NCBI RefSeq assembly: GCF_001425685.1
Contig: NZ_LMCY01000015.1
Coordinates: 307-64,306 of the forward strand
Source of the DNA: Massilia sp. Root335
Lineage (GTDB): Bacteria; Pseudomonadota; Gammaproteobacteria; Burkholderiales; Burkholderiaceae_D
Direction: 5' to 3'
Length of the DNA stretch: 64,000 nucleotides
The stretch's first letter is position 1; each line of letters begins with the position of its first letter. The position numbers and the translations under genes are program-made. Below, piece after piece: positions 18,001 to 26,791 of this stretch. The notes beneath the pieces were generated by a model. The model made no database searches. It saw only the letters and a program-made list of their open reading frames with translations, and was not told the DNA's origin.

Positions 18001-18380
18001 ACTTCATGCAGAGCCGGATCGACAACGGCGAGATCGTGGTCGCCTATGCCGACGGCAGCGCCGCGCGCACCGCGCTGCGCAACCCGGACAACTGGTGGCC
18101 CGTCGAGCAGGACTACTTCGTCGACGACTACCAGTTCCCCCTGTGCGGCCGCCTGCCGGTGCGCGTGGACCTGCGGACGGCGCGCGTGCGCGTGCTCGAC
18201 CCGGCCACGTTCAAGGGCAGCGGGCGCGAGGTCGCGGGCGGCGCCGCGACCGTGATCGAGGTGCCGCTCGACCCATCGCGCCGGCTGGAAAGCCTGACCT
18301 TGCGCACGCTCGCCAACGACGTCGTGATCGGGCTGATGGGACTCACGCTGGACGCGCCGCCAGCCAGCCCAGCGCGTTGA
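15084..18380 (+). CDS. DUF4450-type secreted glycosidase-like giant
   Basis: A 1098-residue exported protein (signal peptide 1-22). The N-terminal region with RPLRYHPDGADFVIDNG, FFNRSLYGGNDAFRV and LYLPGRGGNLRLG (about 43-100) matches what I recall of the DUF4450 family from gut and soil polysaccharide loci. A central helical segment (about 295-720, with HYDMNLVFVDALLRHLLW and SWSINNVVFDENLHTALAYW) looks like an (alpha/alpha)6 glycosidase barrel, and a C-terminal beta region (about 780-1098) follows. No characterised activity is assigned here. Context (after pectate lyase, opposite GH2) favours a pectin side-chain glycosidase. The start has only a weak ribosome site. The 3' end overlaps the convergent GH2 gene by 38 bp. 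Confidence 0.65.
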   Translation: MKRLASLLPIAVCLGLAFPVHADESPETRNAQLHPNLRGQVARPLRYHPDGADFVIDNGTEFFNRSLYGGNDAFRVDGGDRPEFSLYLPGRGGNLRLGLRTAAGTLWLHNAADVGMRYRPGELLYDIADPLLGPEGRIHIAAVAYADSQGLGVEIRGAHLPAGAELVFAFGPGNGQKGQRGGDIGSERVPISEFFQFVPDFARDTRYDVDDRGFVAAGRRATISATTGSPARVRLADARLWNDPAALLASSPGAGPAVAVGTLPLGDAAIDLALQVTGAALPPRFAPADLAPSFEAARKHFSELRERVRIDTPDPWLNAAMGALNVAADAVWDGQQHAIMHGAIAWRMKLLGWRGPYALDALGWHERARANFGVWTERQDVSPIPAAPPPADPRANLARNEPGLHSNGAMSSSHYDMNLVFVDALLRHLLWTGDVAYARAVWPVLERHLAWERRLFRREFGPDGLPLYDAYAAIWASDDLYYDGGGVTHASAYNAWHNEMAARIAALIGKDPTPYRLEAAAIRRAMRRELWMPARGAFAEYRDVLGRRLLHPSYGLWTFYHTIDSQVPTAFEAARMAADLDAHLRAIPVTGPGVPADRPYRVLSETDWMPYSWSINNVVFDENLHTALAYWQAGRPETAYDIAKGAVLASLYLGISPGNIGTLNYLDVYRREAQRDFADGIGVMSRAIVEGLFGVRPDALAGVLTLRPGLPAAWDHAALTHPDLDLSYRRNGNRDSWTVAQAGTRFRRLVLELPARGAGVARVTVDGRPAAWQAVPDAVGAPRLRIDLPFGRTAEIEVAWRGAMPDAQSARATGAARDGFTQVREGDFTWWQAQARPKPPGVCTLAGPDWIDGAPIAGTSVDLAPWFNDRVTEIFKAGKYRTPRAPHVTLALPAQGIGAWAGHLNALPAIDDAGLRALDGVLALPNGLRFATPGGTGPNIVFTSQWDNYPRAVTIPLHGQARRAFLLMAGSTNFMQSRIDNGEIVVAYADGSAARTALRNPDNWWPVEQDYFVDDYQFPLCGRLPVRVDLRTARVRVLDPATFKGSGREVAGGAATVIEVPLDPSRRLESLTLRTLANDVVIGLMGLTLDAPPASPAR

Positions 18381-21300
18381 GCAGGAAGCGCGTCTGCAGC
18401 GGCGCCGCCATGTCCGGCATGCGGTGGAACAGCACCCTGGCGCCCGCCTTTTGCACGGTGAAGCTCGCGGCACCCAGGCGGCGGTCGTGGTCGCGGCTGT
18501 AGGCGGCGATCACGGCGACGCCCTCGCCGTCCACGATCAGGCCATTCGACGGCTGGCCCGGGATCTGGTGCCAGACGCCGGCGGCCATGTCGGCGGGGAT
18601 GTCGGCGAACACGGGATGCGTGCGCAGGACGTTCCAGTTGCCCATCCACGGCGCGCGCAGGTCGCCGACCTGGCCGGCATAGTCGAACAGGCCGAGGCCG
18701 GACAGCTGCCGGGCGACGCCGTCCGCCAGGCCGTCTTCCGGCACCATCGCCAGCAGCGGCAGGCCTTGCCGGACCGCGGCCAGCACGTCGGGCGCCAGTT
18801 CGCCCGGGACCAGCTTCGGCTTCGCGCCCTTCTTCGGCGCGGCTTCGAGGCCGGTCTGGTCGCCGATCTGGCGCTGCACGATGTCGGCGGCCTTCAGGCC
18901 CGACGCGACCAGGCCGTCGTAAGCCGCGCCCGCCCGGAAGTCCTCGATTTCCACGCCGGGCAACGCCGCCAGGCGCTCGCGCAGGCCGCGTGCGATGCCC
19001 GCGACGGCGATGCGCAGCGTGCGCGCGGCCGGCGCGGCGTCCGTGCGCGTGACCCACAGGGCGCGCGCGAACGTGACGTCCGGCCGGCCGGACAGTTCGA
19101 GCCGCACGGTGTGCGGACCGGGCGTGGCGAACGGCGGCGTCTTCACGTGTTCGGCGACGAGGTAGCTGAACCGGTCGGCCACGTTGGCCGGCACCGCGTA
19201 ATCGCCGACCCGCACCGACTGCCCGTCCGGGCCGGTCACGCTCAGGGTCAATGTGCCGGACAGCGGCTTGCCGGTGTCGTTGAGGAGCCAGATGTCCAGG
19301 TCCGCCGCCTCGCCCGTCGCGTAGGCGTAGCGGCGCTGCTTGGCGACCGGACGCACCGGCAAGAGGCTCACGCGGATCAGGTCCGGATCGGCGTGGAAGT
19401 AGCGCAGGTTGTCGACGATGCCCGAATGGTTTTCGATGGCCGTCGATTCCCAGCCGCTGATCGCGGCCATGTCGACCTCGTCGCAGATCCGGATATTCTC
19501 CAGGTAGTTCTGCCAGGCGTCGTACTGCTTCTTGCCGACCGCGAGGAAGTAGCTCTCCGCGGTCGGGAAGGCCTGGCGGAAGCCCCACTTGTCGAGGAAG
19601 GCGGCGGCGCCGTCCGCGATCGCCACGTGGTCCTCGAGGTCGTAGCTCTTGCCGCCGTGCCGGCGGATGTCCGCGATCATCCGGGGATGGTTGTCGCCGA
19701 CCGCGCAGCCTTCCATCTCGCCGAATTCGACGATCGCGCCGGGCATCGTCTGGCGGTGGATGAAGTTCTCCTTGTCGGCATAGAATTTGTCGTACCACTG
19801 GTCGCCCGCGCCCTGGTGATTGACCCACCAGCCGCCGGCCTTCTCGACGTCCGAGCGATAGTAATGATCGTCGTAGGGCAGGAACATCGCCTGGGCGGCG
19901 CCGCGCCCCACGAAGCCGTCGTTGAGGATCACGCTGCGGCTGGGGTCGAGGTCGTGCATGGCGCGCAGGACCGCTTCGACGTCGGGATTGGCGAGATCGG
20001 CCGACACCTCGTTCTGCAGCGTGTAGTGGACCAGCGACGGATGCGAGCGCAGCGCGCGCACCATCGCCCTGCATTTCGACACCATGAAGTCGCGGCTGAA
20101 CGCCTCGGCGGCGGACAGGCGCTCGCCCGGCTTGAGCGCCCTGCCGATCGCCATGCGCCCGGCGCCCGGTTCCATCGTGCGCGTCAGGCCCAGTTCGTCC
20201 TGGACGTCGAGCACTTCCGGCTTGCCCACGTTGCGGTGGAAGCTGAGCGAATTGAGGCCCAGCGCCTTCGCCGCCACGACTTCGCGGCGCGCCAGTTCCG
20301 GCGTCGGAAACAGGCCGTTATAGCCCCAGTATCCCCACGAGATGGCCGTGTACAGCTTGATGCGGCGGCCGTTCAGGCGGAACATCGCATTCTTGCCGAT
20401 GCCCTCGGCGGCGAACCAGCGGAAGCCGAAGCGCACGGCGCGCGTGTCGACCGCCTTCCCCGCCTGCCATTGCAGGCGCACGTGGTACAGGTGCGGCGTG
20501 TCGAGGTCCCACAAGCGGGCGGACGGCACGTGCACGCGCAGGCGCGCCGTCGCGATGCCGGCGGCCGTGTCGAGCCGCTCGAGCGTGACGTGCGCCGGCA
20601 CCTTGGCGCCCGTCGCGTCCAGCACCGTGGCACCCAGGTCGCCGGGCTTGACGGCCTGGCTGGCCGCGATCTCCGCGTGCACCGTGACCACGCGCGGGTC
20701 CGGCGTGTTGAGCACCCAGGCGTCGCGGATGCGGCCTTCGATCGGGTGCACGCTCAAAGAAAGGCCGCGGTCGATGCCGCCGAAGCCGTGCGAATGATAG
20801 AGTTTGACCTGGCCCCAGGCCGTGTTGTTCGAGTCCTTCCAGTCGAACCGTCCGCCGGGATTCGTGATGCGGATGGCCAGGCGGTTCGGCTGGCCGGGCT
20901 TCATGGCGGCCGTCAGGTCGCAGTCGATCGGCAGTTCCGACATGATCGAATAGCCGACCAGCACCTCGTTCAGGAACACTTCGGCGCGCATGCGGGCGCC
21001 GCGGATGTGCAGCCACACCTGCTGCCCCTGCGCCGACGCGGGAATGTCGATTGCCTTCCACCACCACGACACGCCGGGCACCGCGCCGTTCTGCGGCACC
21101 GGATCGTCCTCGGCATAGCGGTATTCGTCGGCGGTGTAGGGCCGCTCGCCGAACCGGGCCCAGAAGTGCTCTTCGACCGTCGTCGGCAGGGTCACGGCAA
21201 GGCCCTGCCCCCGGTACAGCGCGTCCCAGCCGCCCGTCGGCGGATTGACCGGCAGGGCCGGCATCGGCGGCACCTGCTCCGGCAGGTAGATGACATCCTG

Positions 21301-21474
21301 CTGCCATTGGGCGGCGCGGTCGAGCCACAGGGTCCATCCTTCGTCGGCGATGGCGTGCCGTCCGGCCGCGTCCACGCGCGCGCCATGATCGAGACCCATC
21401 GCGCGGACCGTACCGACCAGGCCCAGGGCTGCCGACATGCCCAGCATGCCGCGGCGGTTCATTGAAATCGACAT
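18343..21474 (-). CDS. GH2-family beta-galactosidase-like enzyme
   Basis: A 1043-residue exported enzyme. The leader NRRGMLGMSAALGLVG (6-21) is Tat-like. It has the GH2 order: N-terminal sugar-binding jelly roll (about 85-245, SWWWKAIDIP), Ig-like domain (about 250-350), TIM barrel (about 355-640) and C-terminal beta domains. The acid/base pair is Asn488-Glu489 in LQNEVSA; the nucleophile is probably Glu583 in IVEFGEME. Family members remove beta-galactose, beta-glucuronic acid or beta-mannose. In this locus galactan or arabinogalactan side chains are likely. It lies 40 bp after the GH28 gene on the same strand. The ribosome site is weak; a second start at 21462 would keep the RR motif. Confidence 0.82.
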   Translation of the reverse strand: MSISMNRRGMLGMSAALGLVGTVRAMGLDHGARVDAAGRHAIADEGWTLWLDRAAQWQQDVIYLPEQVPPMPALPVNPPTGGWDALYRGQGLAVTLPTTVEEHFWARFGERPYTADEYRYAEDDPVPQNGAVPGVSWWWKAIDIPASAQGQQVWLHIRGARMRAEVFLNEVLVGYSIMSELPIDCDLTAAMKPGQPNRLAIRITNPGGRFDWKDSNNTAWGQVKLYHSHGFGGIDRGLSLSVHPIEGRIRDAWVLNTPDPRVVTVHAEIAASQAVKPGDLGATVLDATGAKVPAHVTLERLDTAAGIATARLRVHVPSARLWDLDTPHLYHVRLQWQAGKAVDTRAVRFGFRWFAAEGIGKNAMFRLNGRRIKLYTAISWGYWGYNGLFPTPELARREVVAAKALGLNSLSFHRNVGKPEVLDVQDELGLTRTMEPGAGRMAIGRALKPGERLSAAEAFSRDFMVSKCRAMVRALRSHPSLVHYTLQNEVSADLANPDVEAVLRAMHDLDPSRSVILNDGFVGRGAAQAMFLPYDDHYYRSDVEKAGGWWVNHQGAGDQWYDKFYADKENFIHRQTMPGAIVEFGEMEGCAVGDNHPRMIADIRRHGGKSYDLEDHVAIADGAAAFLDKWGFRQAFPTAESYFLAVGKKQYDAWQNYLENIRICDEVDMAAISGWESTAIENHSGIVDNLRYFHADPDLIRVSLLPVRPVAKQRRYAYATGEAADLDIWLLNDTGKPLSGTLTLSVTGPDGQSVRVGDYAVPANVADRFSYLVAEHVKTPPFATPGPHTVRLELSGRPDVTFARALWVTRTDAAPAARTLRIAVAGIARGLRERLAALPGVEIEDFRAGAAYDGLVASGLKAADIVQRQIGDQTGLEAAPKKGAKPKLVPGELAPDVLAAVRQGLPLLAMVPEDGLADGVARQLSGLGLFDYAGQVGDLRAPWMGNWNVLRTHPVFADIPADMAAGVWHQIPGQPSNGLIVDGEGVAVIAAYSRDHDRRLGAASFTVQKAGARVLFHRMPDMAAPLQTRFLLNALGWLAARPA

Positions 21475-21514
21475 CGTGCTTTCTGTTCCGTTAAGTGAGT
21501 GAGGGTCGCTGCGC

Positions 21515-22762
21515 TCAGCGCGCGGCGCCCGGGTTCAGGCCCTGCACGTCCGGGCCGATCAGGTACGCGCCGCCCTGCGCCGCGCGCACCGTGACATCCT
21601 GCGCCGTCATGTGCGCGTACTTGACGACCGCGCCCTTGTCCGCCTCGATGTGCACCCGGCGGAGCGTGAGCGCCGTGACGGGCGATTCCGGCAGGCCGAC
21701 GATCAGCGCGGCCTGCCTCGCGCCCGTCGCCTCGAGGTTCTCGATCGTGATGTCGGAAAAGCGCGGCGTCAGGCGCCCGACGGGCTGCGCCTCGATGACC
21801 TCCGGGATCTTCGGATAGAACTCGCTGATCAGGATCGGCGTGCCCACGTCTTCCATGGTCAGGTCGCGATAGACGAGGTTCTTCAGCACGTTGCCGCGGT
21901 CGCGGTTCGACTTGATGCGCACGCCGGTCCCGGTGCCCTTGAAATGGATGCGCTCGGCCAGGACGTTGTAGACGCCGCCCGCCACTTCGCTGCCGACGGA
22001 CAGGCCATGGCCGTGCAGGAAGGTGCTGTCGCGGATGGTGATGTCGTGGCTGGGCGCGTCGCCGCCCGGCGAATCCGGCTGGCCGCTCTTGATGGCGACG
22101 TTGTCGTCGCCGGTGTCGATCGTGACGTGGTCGATCAGCACGTGGCTGGACGAGAACGGATCGATGCCGTCGGTGTTGTGCGAGATGCGGTCGGGCGCGA
22201 GGATCCGCATGTTCCGGAAGGTCAGGTGATCGCTGTAGTATGGCACGATCTGCCAGCTGGGCGAATTCCGGACGGTGACGTTTTCCATCAGGATGCGGCT
22301 GGAGTGGCGGAACACGATCAGGCGCGGGCGCCGGTTCGCCGGCGAGCGGTCCGCCCACCACGACTGGCCGCGGCCGTCGATGGTGCCGCCGCCGTCGATG
22401 ACGATGTCGGTCGCGTCATCCGACGACAGCAAGGCGCGGCGCGCGGCTTCGCCCAGCTCCTGCACGGGTGGGTAGTCATCGTGGTCCTCGCTGCCGGCCA
22501 GCGTCGTCCCGGCGGCGATCGACAGCGTGATGTGGCTCTTCAACGCCAGCGGACCGCTGACGTACAGCGGTGCGCCCCCCAGGACCACCCTGCCGCCGCC
22601 CGCGCCGGCGCAGTCGTCGATGGCCTTCTGGATGGCGGCGGTATCCTTGCTGACGCCGTCCCCCTTCGCGCCATAGTCTTTCACGTCGCAGAGCTTGTCC
22701 GCGCAAGCGCTGCCCGGCACCGCGGCCAGGATGGCCAGTGCCGTCAATAAGCGAATATTCAT
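21515..22762 (-). CDS. GH28 polygalacturonase, canonical active site
   Basis: A 415-residue secreted beta-helix enzyme with a signal peptide (about 1-21). All four GH28 motifs are canonical: NTDG (196-199), GDD (218-220), GHG with His252 (251-253) and RIK (282-284). It therefore should hydrolyse homogalacturonan. The open frame continues upstream to 23104 without a signal peptide; the ATG at 22762 preceded by GGGGAGAAC and followed by a clean leader is chosen. It is first in a two-gene unit with GH2 and divergent from the receptor at 23064, sharing a 301-bp control region with palindromes. Length matches the family. Confidence 0.9.
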   Translation of the reverse strand: MNIRLLTALAILAAVPGSACADKLCDVKDYGAKGDGVSKDTAAIQKAIDDCAGAGGGRVVLGGAPLYVSGPLALKSHITLSIAAGTTLAGSEDHDDYPPVQELGEAARRALLSSDDATDIVIDGGGTIDGRGQSWWADRSPANRRPRLIVFRHSSRILMENVTVRNSPSWQIVPYYSDHLTFRNMRILAPDRISHNTDGIDPFSSSHVLIDHVTIDTGDDNVAIKSGQPDSPGGDAPSHDITIRDSTFLHGHGLSVGSEVAGGVYNVLAERIHFKGTGTGVRIKSNRDRGNVLKNLVYRDLTMEDVGTPILISEFYPKIPEVIEAQPVGRLTPRFSDITIENLEATGARQAALIVGLPESPVTALTLRRVHIEADKGAVVKYAHMTAQDVTVRAAQGGAYLIGPDVQGLNPGAAR

Positions 22763-23063
22763 TGTTCTCCCCGGCGGGCCGTCGCTGCCCGCTCCTCTCG
22801 ATTGGCGAAAAATCGTAACAGATGGCACACGCGGCGCGCCGCCGGAAACGCGCGATTTCGCGAGAATCGAAACGGCGCTTGATGGATTTCGCAATGGCCG
22901 TTTTCGCCGCCGCCAGGCGCTCGTTACGAAATGATGTAAATCGTAATACGATTTTTCGCAAATCCGGAAATCGTCCGGATATCGCGGCAATAATGCCCCC
23001 GAATCGGCGGCTCGAGTCCAGCGCCGGCGCACATAAAACGACATCGAACGATTGGAGGAGACC
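22763..23063. promoter_or_regulatory. divergent control region with palindromes
   Basis: This 301-bp gap separates the divergent GH28 and receptor genes and contains no supported ORF. It holds a 17-bp near-perfect palindrome, AAATCGTA-A-TACGATTT (22938-22954), and a second dyad, ATCCGGA-N5-TCCGGAT (22962-22980). Single TCGTAAC (22812-22818) and GTTACGA (22923-22929) copies are oppositely oriented. No GGAAA-N13-CGTC element is present, so this receptor is probably controlled by a DNA-binding repressor or activator rather than the sigma factors. XylR at 26792 is one candidate, without evidence of binding. Confidence 0.5.
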
Positions 23064-26000
23064 ATGAGAAATTCACCCACGTACCGTATCCGGCCGAACC
23101 GCATGAGCGTCGCGGTAGCGCTCGCGCTCGCGTCGCTCGTCGCGGGTCACGCCGCACTGGCGCAGGACGGCACGACGGAACCCGTCAAGATGGCCACGGT
23201 GACCGTGACCGCCACCCGGGCGTCGCAGCAGTCGAGCATCGACCGCAAGAAGAACGCCGCCACCGCGATCGACTCCATCGTCGCGGACGACGTCGGCTCG
23301 CTGCCCGACCGGAACGTCGGCGAAGCGATTTCGCGGATGGCCGGCATATCGCTCGACCGCGGCGACTTCGGCGAAGGCGTGACCGTCGCCGTGCGCGGCA
23401 ACGGGCCGGACCTGACGCGCGTGGAGCTCGACGGCCAGGGCGTGCAGTCGGCCGGCGGCACGGACATGTATGGCGGCGGCAGCGGCCGCGGCACCGAATT
23501 CCGCCAGCTGTCGGCCGACTTGATCAAGAGCGTGGACGTCGTCAAGGGCTCGACGGCCGACATGACGGAAGGCTCGCTCGGCGGCGGCATCCGCATCCAG
23601 ACGCGCACGGGCCTCGACTTCAAGAAGCCGTTCGTGTCGGTGCGCGTGGCCGAGTCGCAAAGCTCGCTCAACAAGAAATGGGAGCCGGACGCCAACCTGA
23701 TCCTGGCCAACAAGTACCTCGACGGCCGCCTGGGCGTGCTGCTGAACGCATCGTCGACGACCCTGGCCAACGAGTCGCATTCGGTGCAGGTCGCGAACGC
23801 GGCGCGGGCGGGCTACAGCCGCCTGACCGACTTCGACAACTCGCCGGAAAAGACGTTCTCGTTCATGCCGGACACGATGAACACGGCCGACTCGAACACG
23901 ACCACGCCGATGCTGCGCTCGCCCCTGGCCGCGGGCGGCACGTTCGCCGCGGCGACGCCGCTCGAGGTGTTGACGCGGTCGGCCGCCGCCAGGACCAAGG
24001 CCGACTGCTACGCCGCGTTCCCGACACTGACCGCGGCCCAGAGCGGCGCGATCGTGTCCAGCGCGCGCGGCGCGGCCGCGTCCCAGCGCGCCAACGAGTT
24101 GATCACCTGCCTGAACCAGTGGAACGACTACACGCCGTCGAACATCCGCAACTTCGTGAAACGCGAATTCGACAAGCGCCAGAACCTCGACCTGCGCCTG
24201 GATTTCAAGGTCGACAAGAACCTGACGCTGTACGCGAAAGGCAGCTACAACCGCCGCTACGACGACATGCACCAGCTGACCTACACCGTCGGCAACGCCA
24301 AGGTGAATCCGTCCGGCGCGAATGCCGTGCTGAGCCCCACCTATTCCGGACCCGCTTACATCGACAACCTGGCGGCGGGCACGCGCGTCCCGGCGCCGGG
24401 CTCGGGTTACTATTCGTACGGCACCCCGACCCAGGCGACGAATACGCTGCTCCAGAGCTCCGTGTCCGACGTGGTTCCCGGCTCCATCGTCGCGGATTCG
24501 ACCCACCACCTGACCCAGTACACGATCACCGACGGCGGCGCGGTCACCGACCAGGTGCACGAATACGCGAAGACGTCCGCGCAATATGCGCAGCTGGGCG
24601 GCACGTACAAAAAAGGCCCGTTGAACGTGGAATTCTTCGTCGGCGACGCCAGGTCGAAATTCGAGCGCGTGCAGAAGCGCCTGAGTTTCACGAACTACTA
24701 CGGGCCGACCACGCTGACCCTGCTGCCGAATGGCCTGTGGGGCTACTCGTTCCCGAACGGGAATTTCGACCAGTCCGACCCGTCCCAGTACGCGACCCTC
24801 TACCCCGGCGCGGCGACCGGCGCCGTCAAGGCCAGTCCCACCAACACGCGCCCCGCGCCGGCGTATTCGGCCGCGCAACAGCCGCTGCTCACGCAACAGC
24901 CCAGCACCTACTACAACCCGCGCCAGTTCGCGACCGAGGAGCGCACGGCCAAGCTGGACCTGACGTATGCGGCGCCGGAGTCGGTGCCGTTCTTCACGCG
25001 CTTCAAGGCCGGCTTCAACCTGCGCGACAACATCCACGACAACTGGGACCCGAACAGCGGCAACAGCGGCGGCTACACGGTCAAGGCGGCCGTCGGCACG
25101 TTCGGCCAGCCCGGCTACGTGCCGGCGGTCGTGCTGCCCACGCCGATCATCCGCAGCACCTTCAACGGCTGCCAGAACACGGCCGGCTCGCTGGGCGCGG
25201 GCGGCAACGCCTGCCAGTACGGCTTCCTGCCGAGCGCCGATCCGCGCCATGCGCTGGACGGCAACACGACGATGACGGCGCAGCAGTTCCAGGACCTGGT
25301 GAGCCAGACGCTGAAGGGCCAGGCGACGCCGACCCGCTTCTTCTCCGGCGCGACCGGCCGCCCGTCCGGCCTGCTGAACAACTGGACGGGACTCGACGTC
25401 GACAAGGCGTTCGCGCTCGTGGCCACGCCCAACACGAACCTCGACTGCCTGAAGAACTGCGTGGCCAGCGACGGCAACGTCTATGCGCAGCCCTACCAGC
25501 ACCTCACCGAGCGCACCGAGGCGTTCTACCTGATGGGCGACTTCCGGATCGACGAGCTGCCGTTCACGCACCGCGCGCTGCCGTTCGGCTGGCAGATCGA
25601 CGGCAACATGGGGTATCGCTACGTGCGGACCAAGGTCCACGGCACCGGCATGATGACCCTGACGTCGATCACGCCGGTCGAGGGCGTGTACGACCCGCTG
25701 AAACCGACGGCGCCGGGCGGTACGCTCAGCACCTCGATCTCGCAGGCCGTGGCCGTCGATTCGTCGACCCACGATTTCCTGCCAAGCTATAACCTGGCCA
25801 TGTGGATGGTCCCCGACAAGCTGGTGACCCGCTACAGCTGGGGCAAGACCGTGGCGCGTCCGCCCGTCAGCTACCTGCTGCCCGCCGGGACCTGCACCTA
25901 CGACGCCACCCTGGCCGACCGCGACCCGAGCGCGTCGCAGACGTGCAGCGGCACGATCGGCAATCCGGGCCTGCAGGCGCAGACCAACGTCAACCAGAAC

Positions 26001-26771
26001 CTGAGCTTCGAATGGTATCCGAACAAGGATACGATGTTCACGATCGCCGGCTTCAAGCAGGAAGGCAAGATCGGGCCGGCCCTCAGCCGCGGCGTGAGCA
26101 GCCTGCCGCTGGCGGGCGGCGACAACCTGGTCGATCCGACGACCGGCGTCTCGCTGGCGGACCTCGATTTCAACTACGCCCTGTGGCTGAACGGCGCCGC
26201 GACGACCCGCAAGGGCATCGAGTTCGGCACCAAGACGGCCTTCACCTTCCTGCCCTGGCGCCTGCGCTACACCGGTTTCGATGCGAACTACACGAAGCTG
26301 CGCTCGGTGACCTCGACCCAGAACGAAGTCGACCTGCTGACCGGCACGCCGCTGCCGCCGGAGCGCGAATCGAAATATTCGTACAACTGGGCGCTGTGGT
26401 ACGACGACGGCCGCCTGTCGGCGCGCGTGGCGGTGCAGGCGGTGGCGTCGTACTTCAACTGCATCGCCGGTTGCGGCTCGGCCGACCAGAGCAACTACCC
26501 GGCCGCCGGCGTCACCAGCGGCATGGTCAAGTTCCCGTACAACCCGGGCTCGCCGAACTTCAAGGACTCGACGCGCTTCATCGACGCCAAGCTTTCCTAC
26601 AAATGGCGGCCGAACATCGAGTTCTTCGTCGAAGGCCGCAACCTGGGCAATGCGACGACGTCGAACAGCCAGGGATCGTTCGCGCCGTTCGCGAACGGCA
26701 CGCCGAACCTGCTCGACTACGCGTATGCCGGGCGCCGCATCATGATCGGCATGAACTTCCGCAATATGTAA
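23064..26771 (+). CDS. giant TonB-dependent receptor without STN domain
   Basis: A 1235-residue outer-membrane receptor. Signal peptide (about 1-34, ending AALAQ), TonB box KMATVTVTATRAS (about 43-55), plug with the family block KKNAATAIDSIVADDVGSLP, then a long barrel closing with YAGRRIMIGMNF. The real start is the ATG at 23064 behind GGAGGAG; the frame extends 4 codons upstream to a TTG that is inside the ribosome site. The barrel carries the paired-cysteine loops shared with the three paralogues (ITCLNQWNDYTP, GCQNTAGSL...ACQYGF, LDCLKNCVASDG). It lacks an STN domain, so it should transport but not signal. It is alone on its strand, divergent from GH28 and convergent with xylR (20-bp gap). 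Confidence 0.9.
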   Translation: MRNSPTYRIRPNRMSVAVALALASLVAGHAALAQDGTTEPVKMATVTVTATRASQQSSIDRKKNAATAIDSIVADDVGSLPDRNVGEAISRMAGISLDRGDFGEGVTVAVRGNGPDLTRVELDGQGVQSAGGTDMYGGGSGRGTEFRQLSADLIKSVDVVKGSTADMTEGSLGGGIRIQTRTGLDFKKPFVSVRVAESQSSLNKKWEPDANLILANKYLDGRLGVLLNASSTTLANESHSVQVANAARAGYSRLTDFDNSPEKTFSFMPDTMNTADSNTTTPMLRSPLAAGGTFAAATPLEVLTRSAAARTKADCYAAFPTLTAAQSGAIVSSARGAAASQRANELITCLNQWNDYTPSNIRNFVKREFDKRQNLDLRLDFKVDKNLTLYAKGSYNRRYDDMHQLTYTVGNAKVNPSGANAVLSPTYSGPAYIDNLAAGTRVPAPGSGYYSYGTPTQATNTLLQSSVSDVVPGSIVADSTHHLTQYTITDGGAVTDQVHEYAKTSAQYAQLGGTYKKGPLNVEFFVGDARSKFERVQKRLSFTNYYGPTTLTLLPNGLWGYSFPNGNFDQSDPSQYATLYPGAATGAVKASPTNTRPAPAYSAAQQPLLTQQPSTYYNPRQFATEERTAKLDLTYAAPESVPFFTRFKAGFNLRDNIHDNWDPNSGNSGGYTVKAAVGTFGQPGYVPAVVLPTPIIRSTFNGCQNTAGSLGAGGNACQYGFLPSADPRHALDGNTTMTAQQFQDLVSQTLKGQATPTRFFSGATGRPSGLLNNWTGLDVDKAFALVATPNTNLDCLKNCVASDGNVYAQPYQHLTERTEAFYLMGDFRIDELPFTHRALPFGWQIDGNMGYRYVRTKVHGTGMMTLTSITPVEGVYDPLKPTAPGGTLSTSISQAVAVDSSTHDFLPSYNLAMWMVPDKLVTRYSWGKTVARPPVSYLLPAGTCTYDATLADRDPSASQTCSGTIGNPGLQAQTNVNQNLSFEWYPNKDTMFTIAGFKQEGKIGPALSRGVSSLPLAGGDNLVDPTTGVSLADLDFNYALWLNGAATTRKGIEFGTKTAFTFLPWRLRYTGFDANYTKLRSVTSTQNEVDLLTGTPLPPERESKYSYNWALWYDDGRLSARVAVQAVASYFNCIAGCGSADQSNYPAAGVTSGMVKFPYNPGSPNFKDSTRFIDAKLSYKWRPNIEFFVEGRNLGNATTSNSQGSFAPFANGTPNLLDYAYAGRRIMIGMNFRNM

Positions 26772-26791
26772 TGCGCGGCGGCGGCGCGGGG

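Noticed and set aside
22763..23063. ECF promoter element before the receptor at 23064
   Set aside because: GGAAAT and CGTC are adjacent here, without the 13-bp spacer, so it does not match the shared element.
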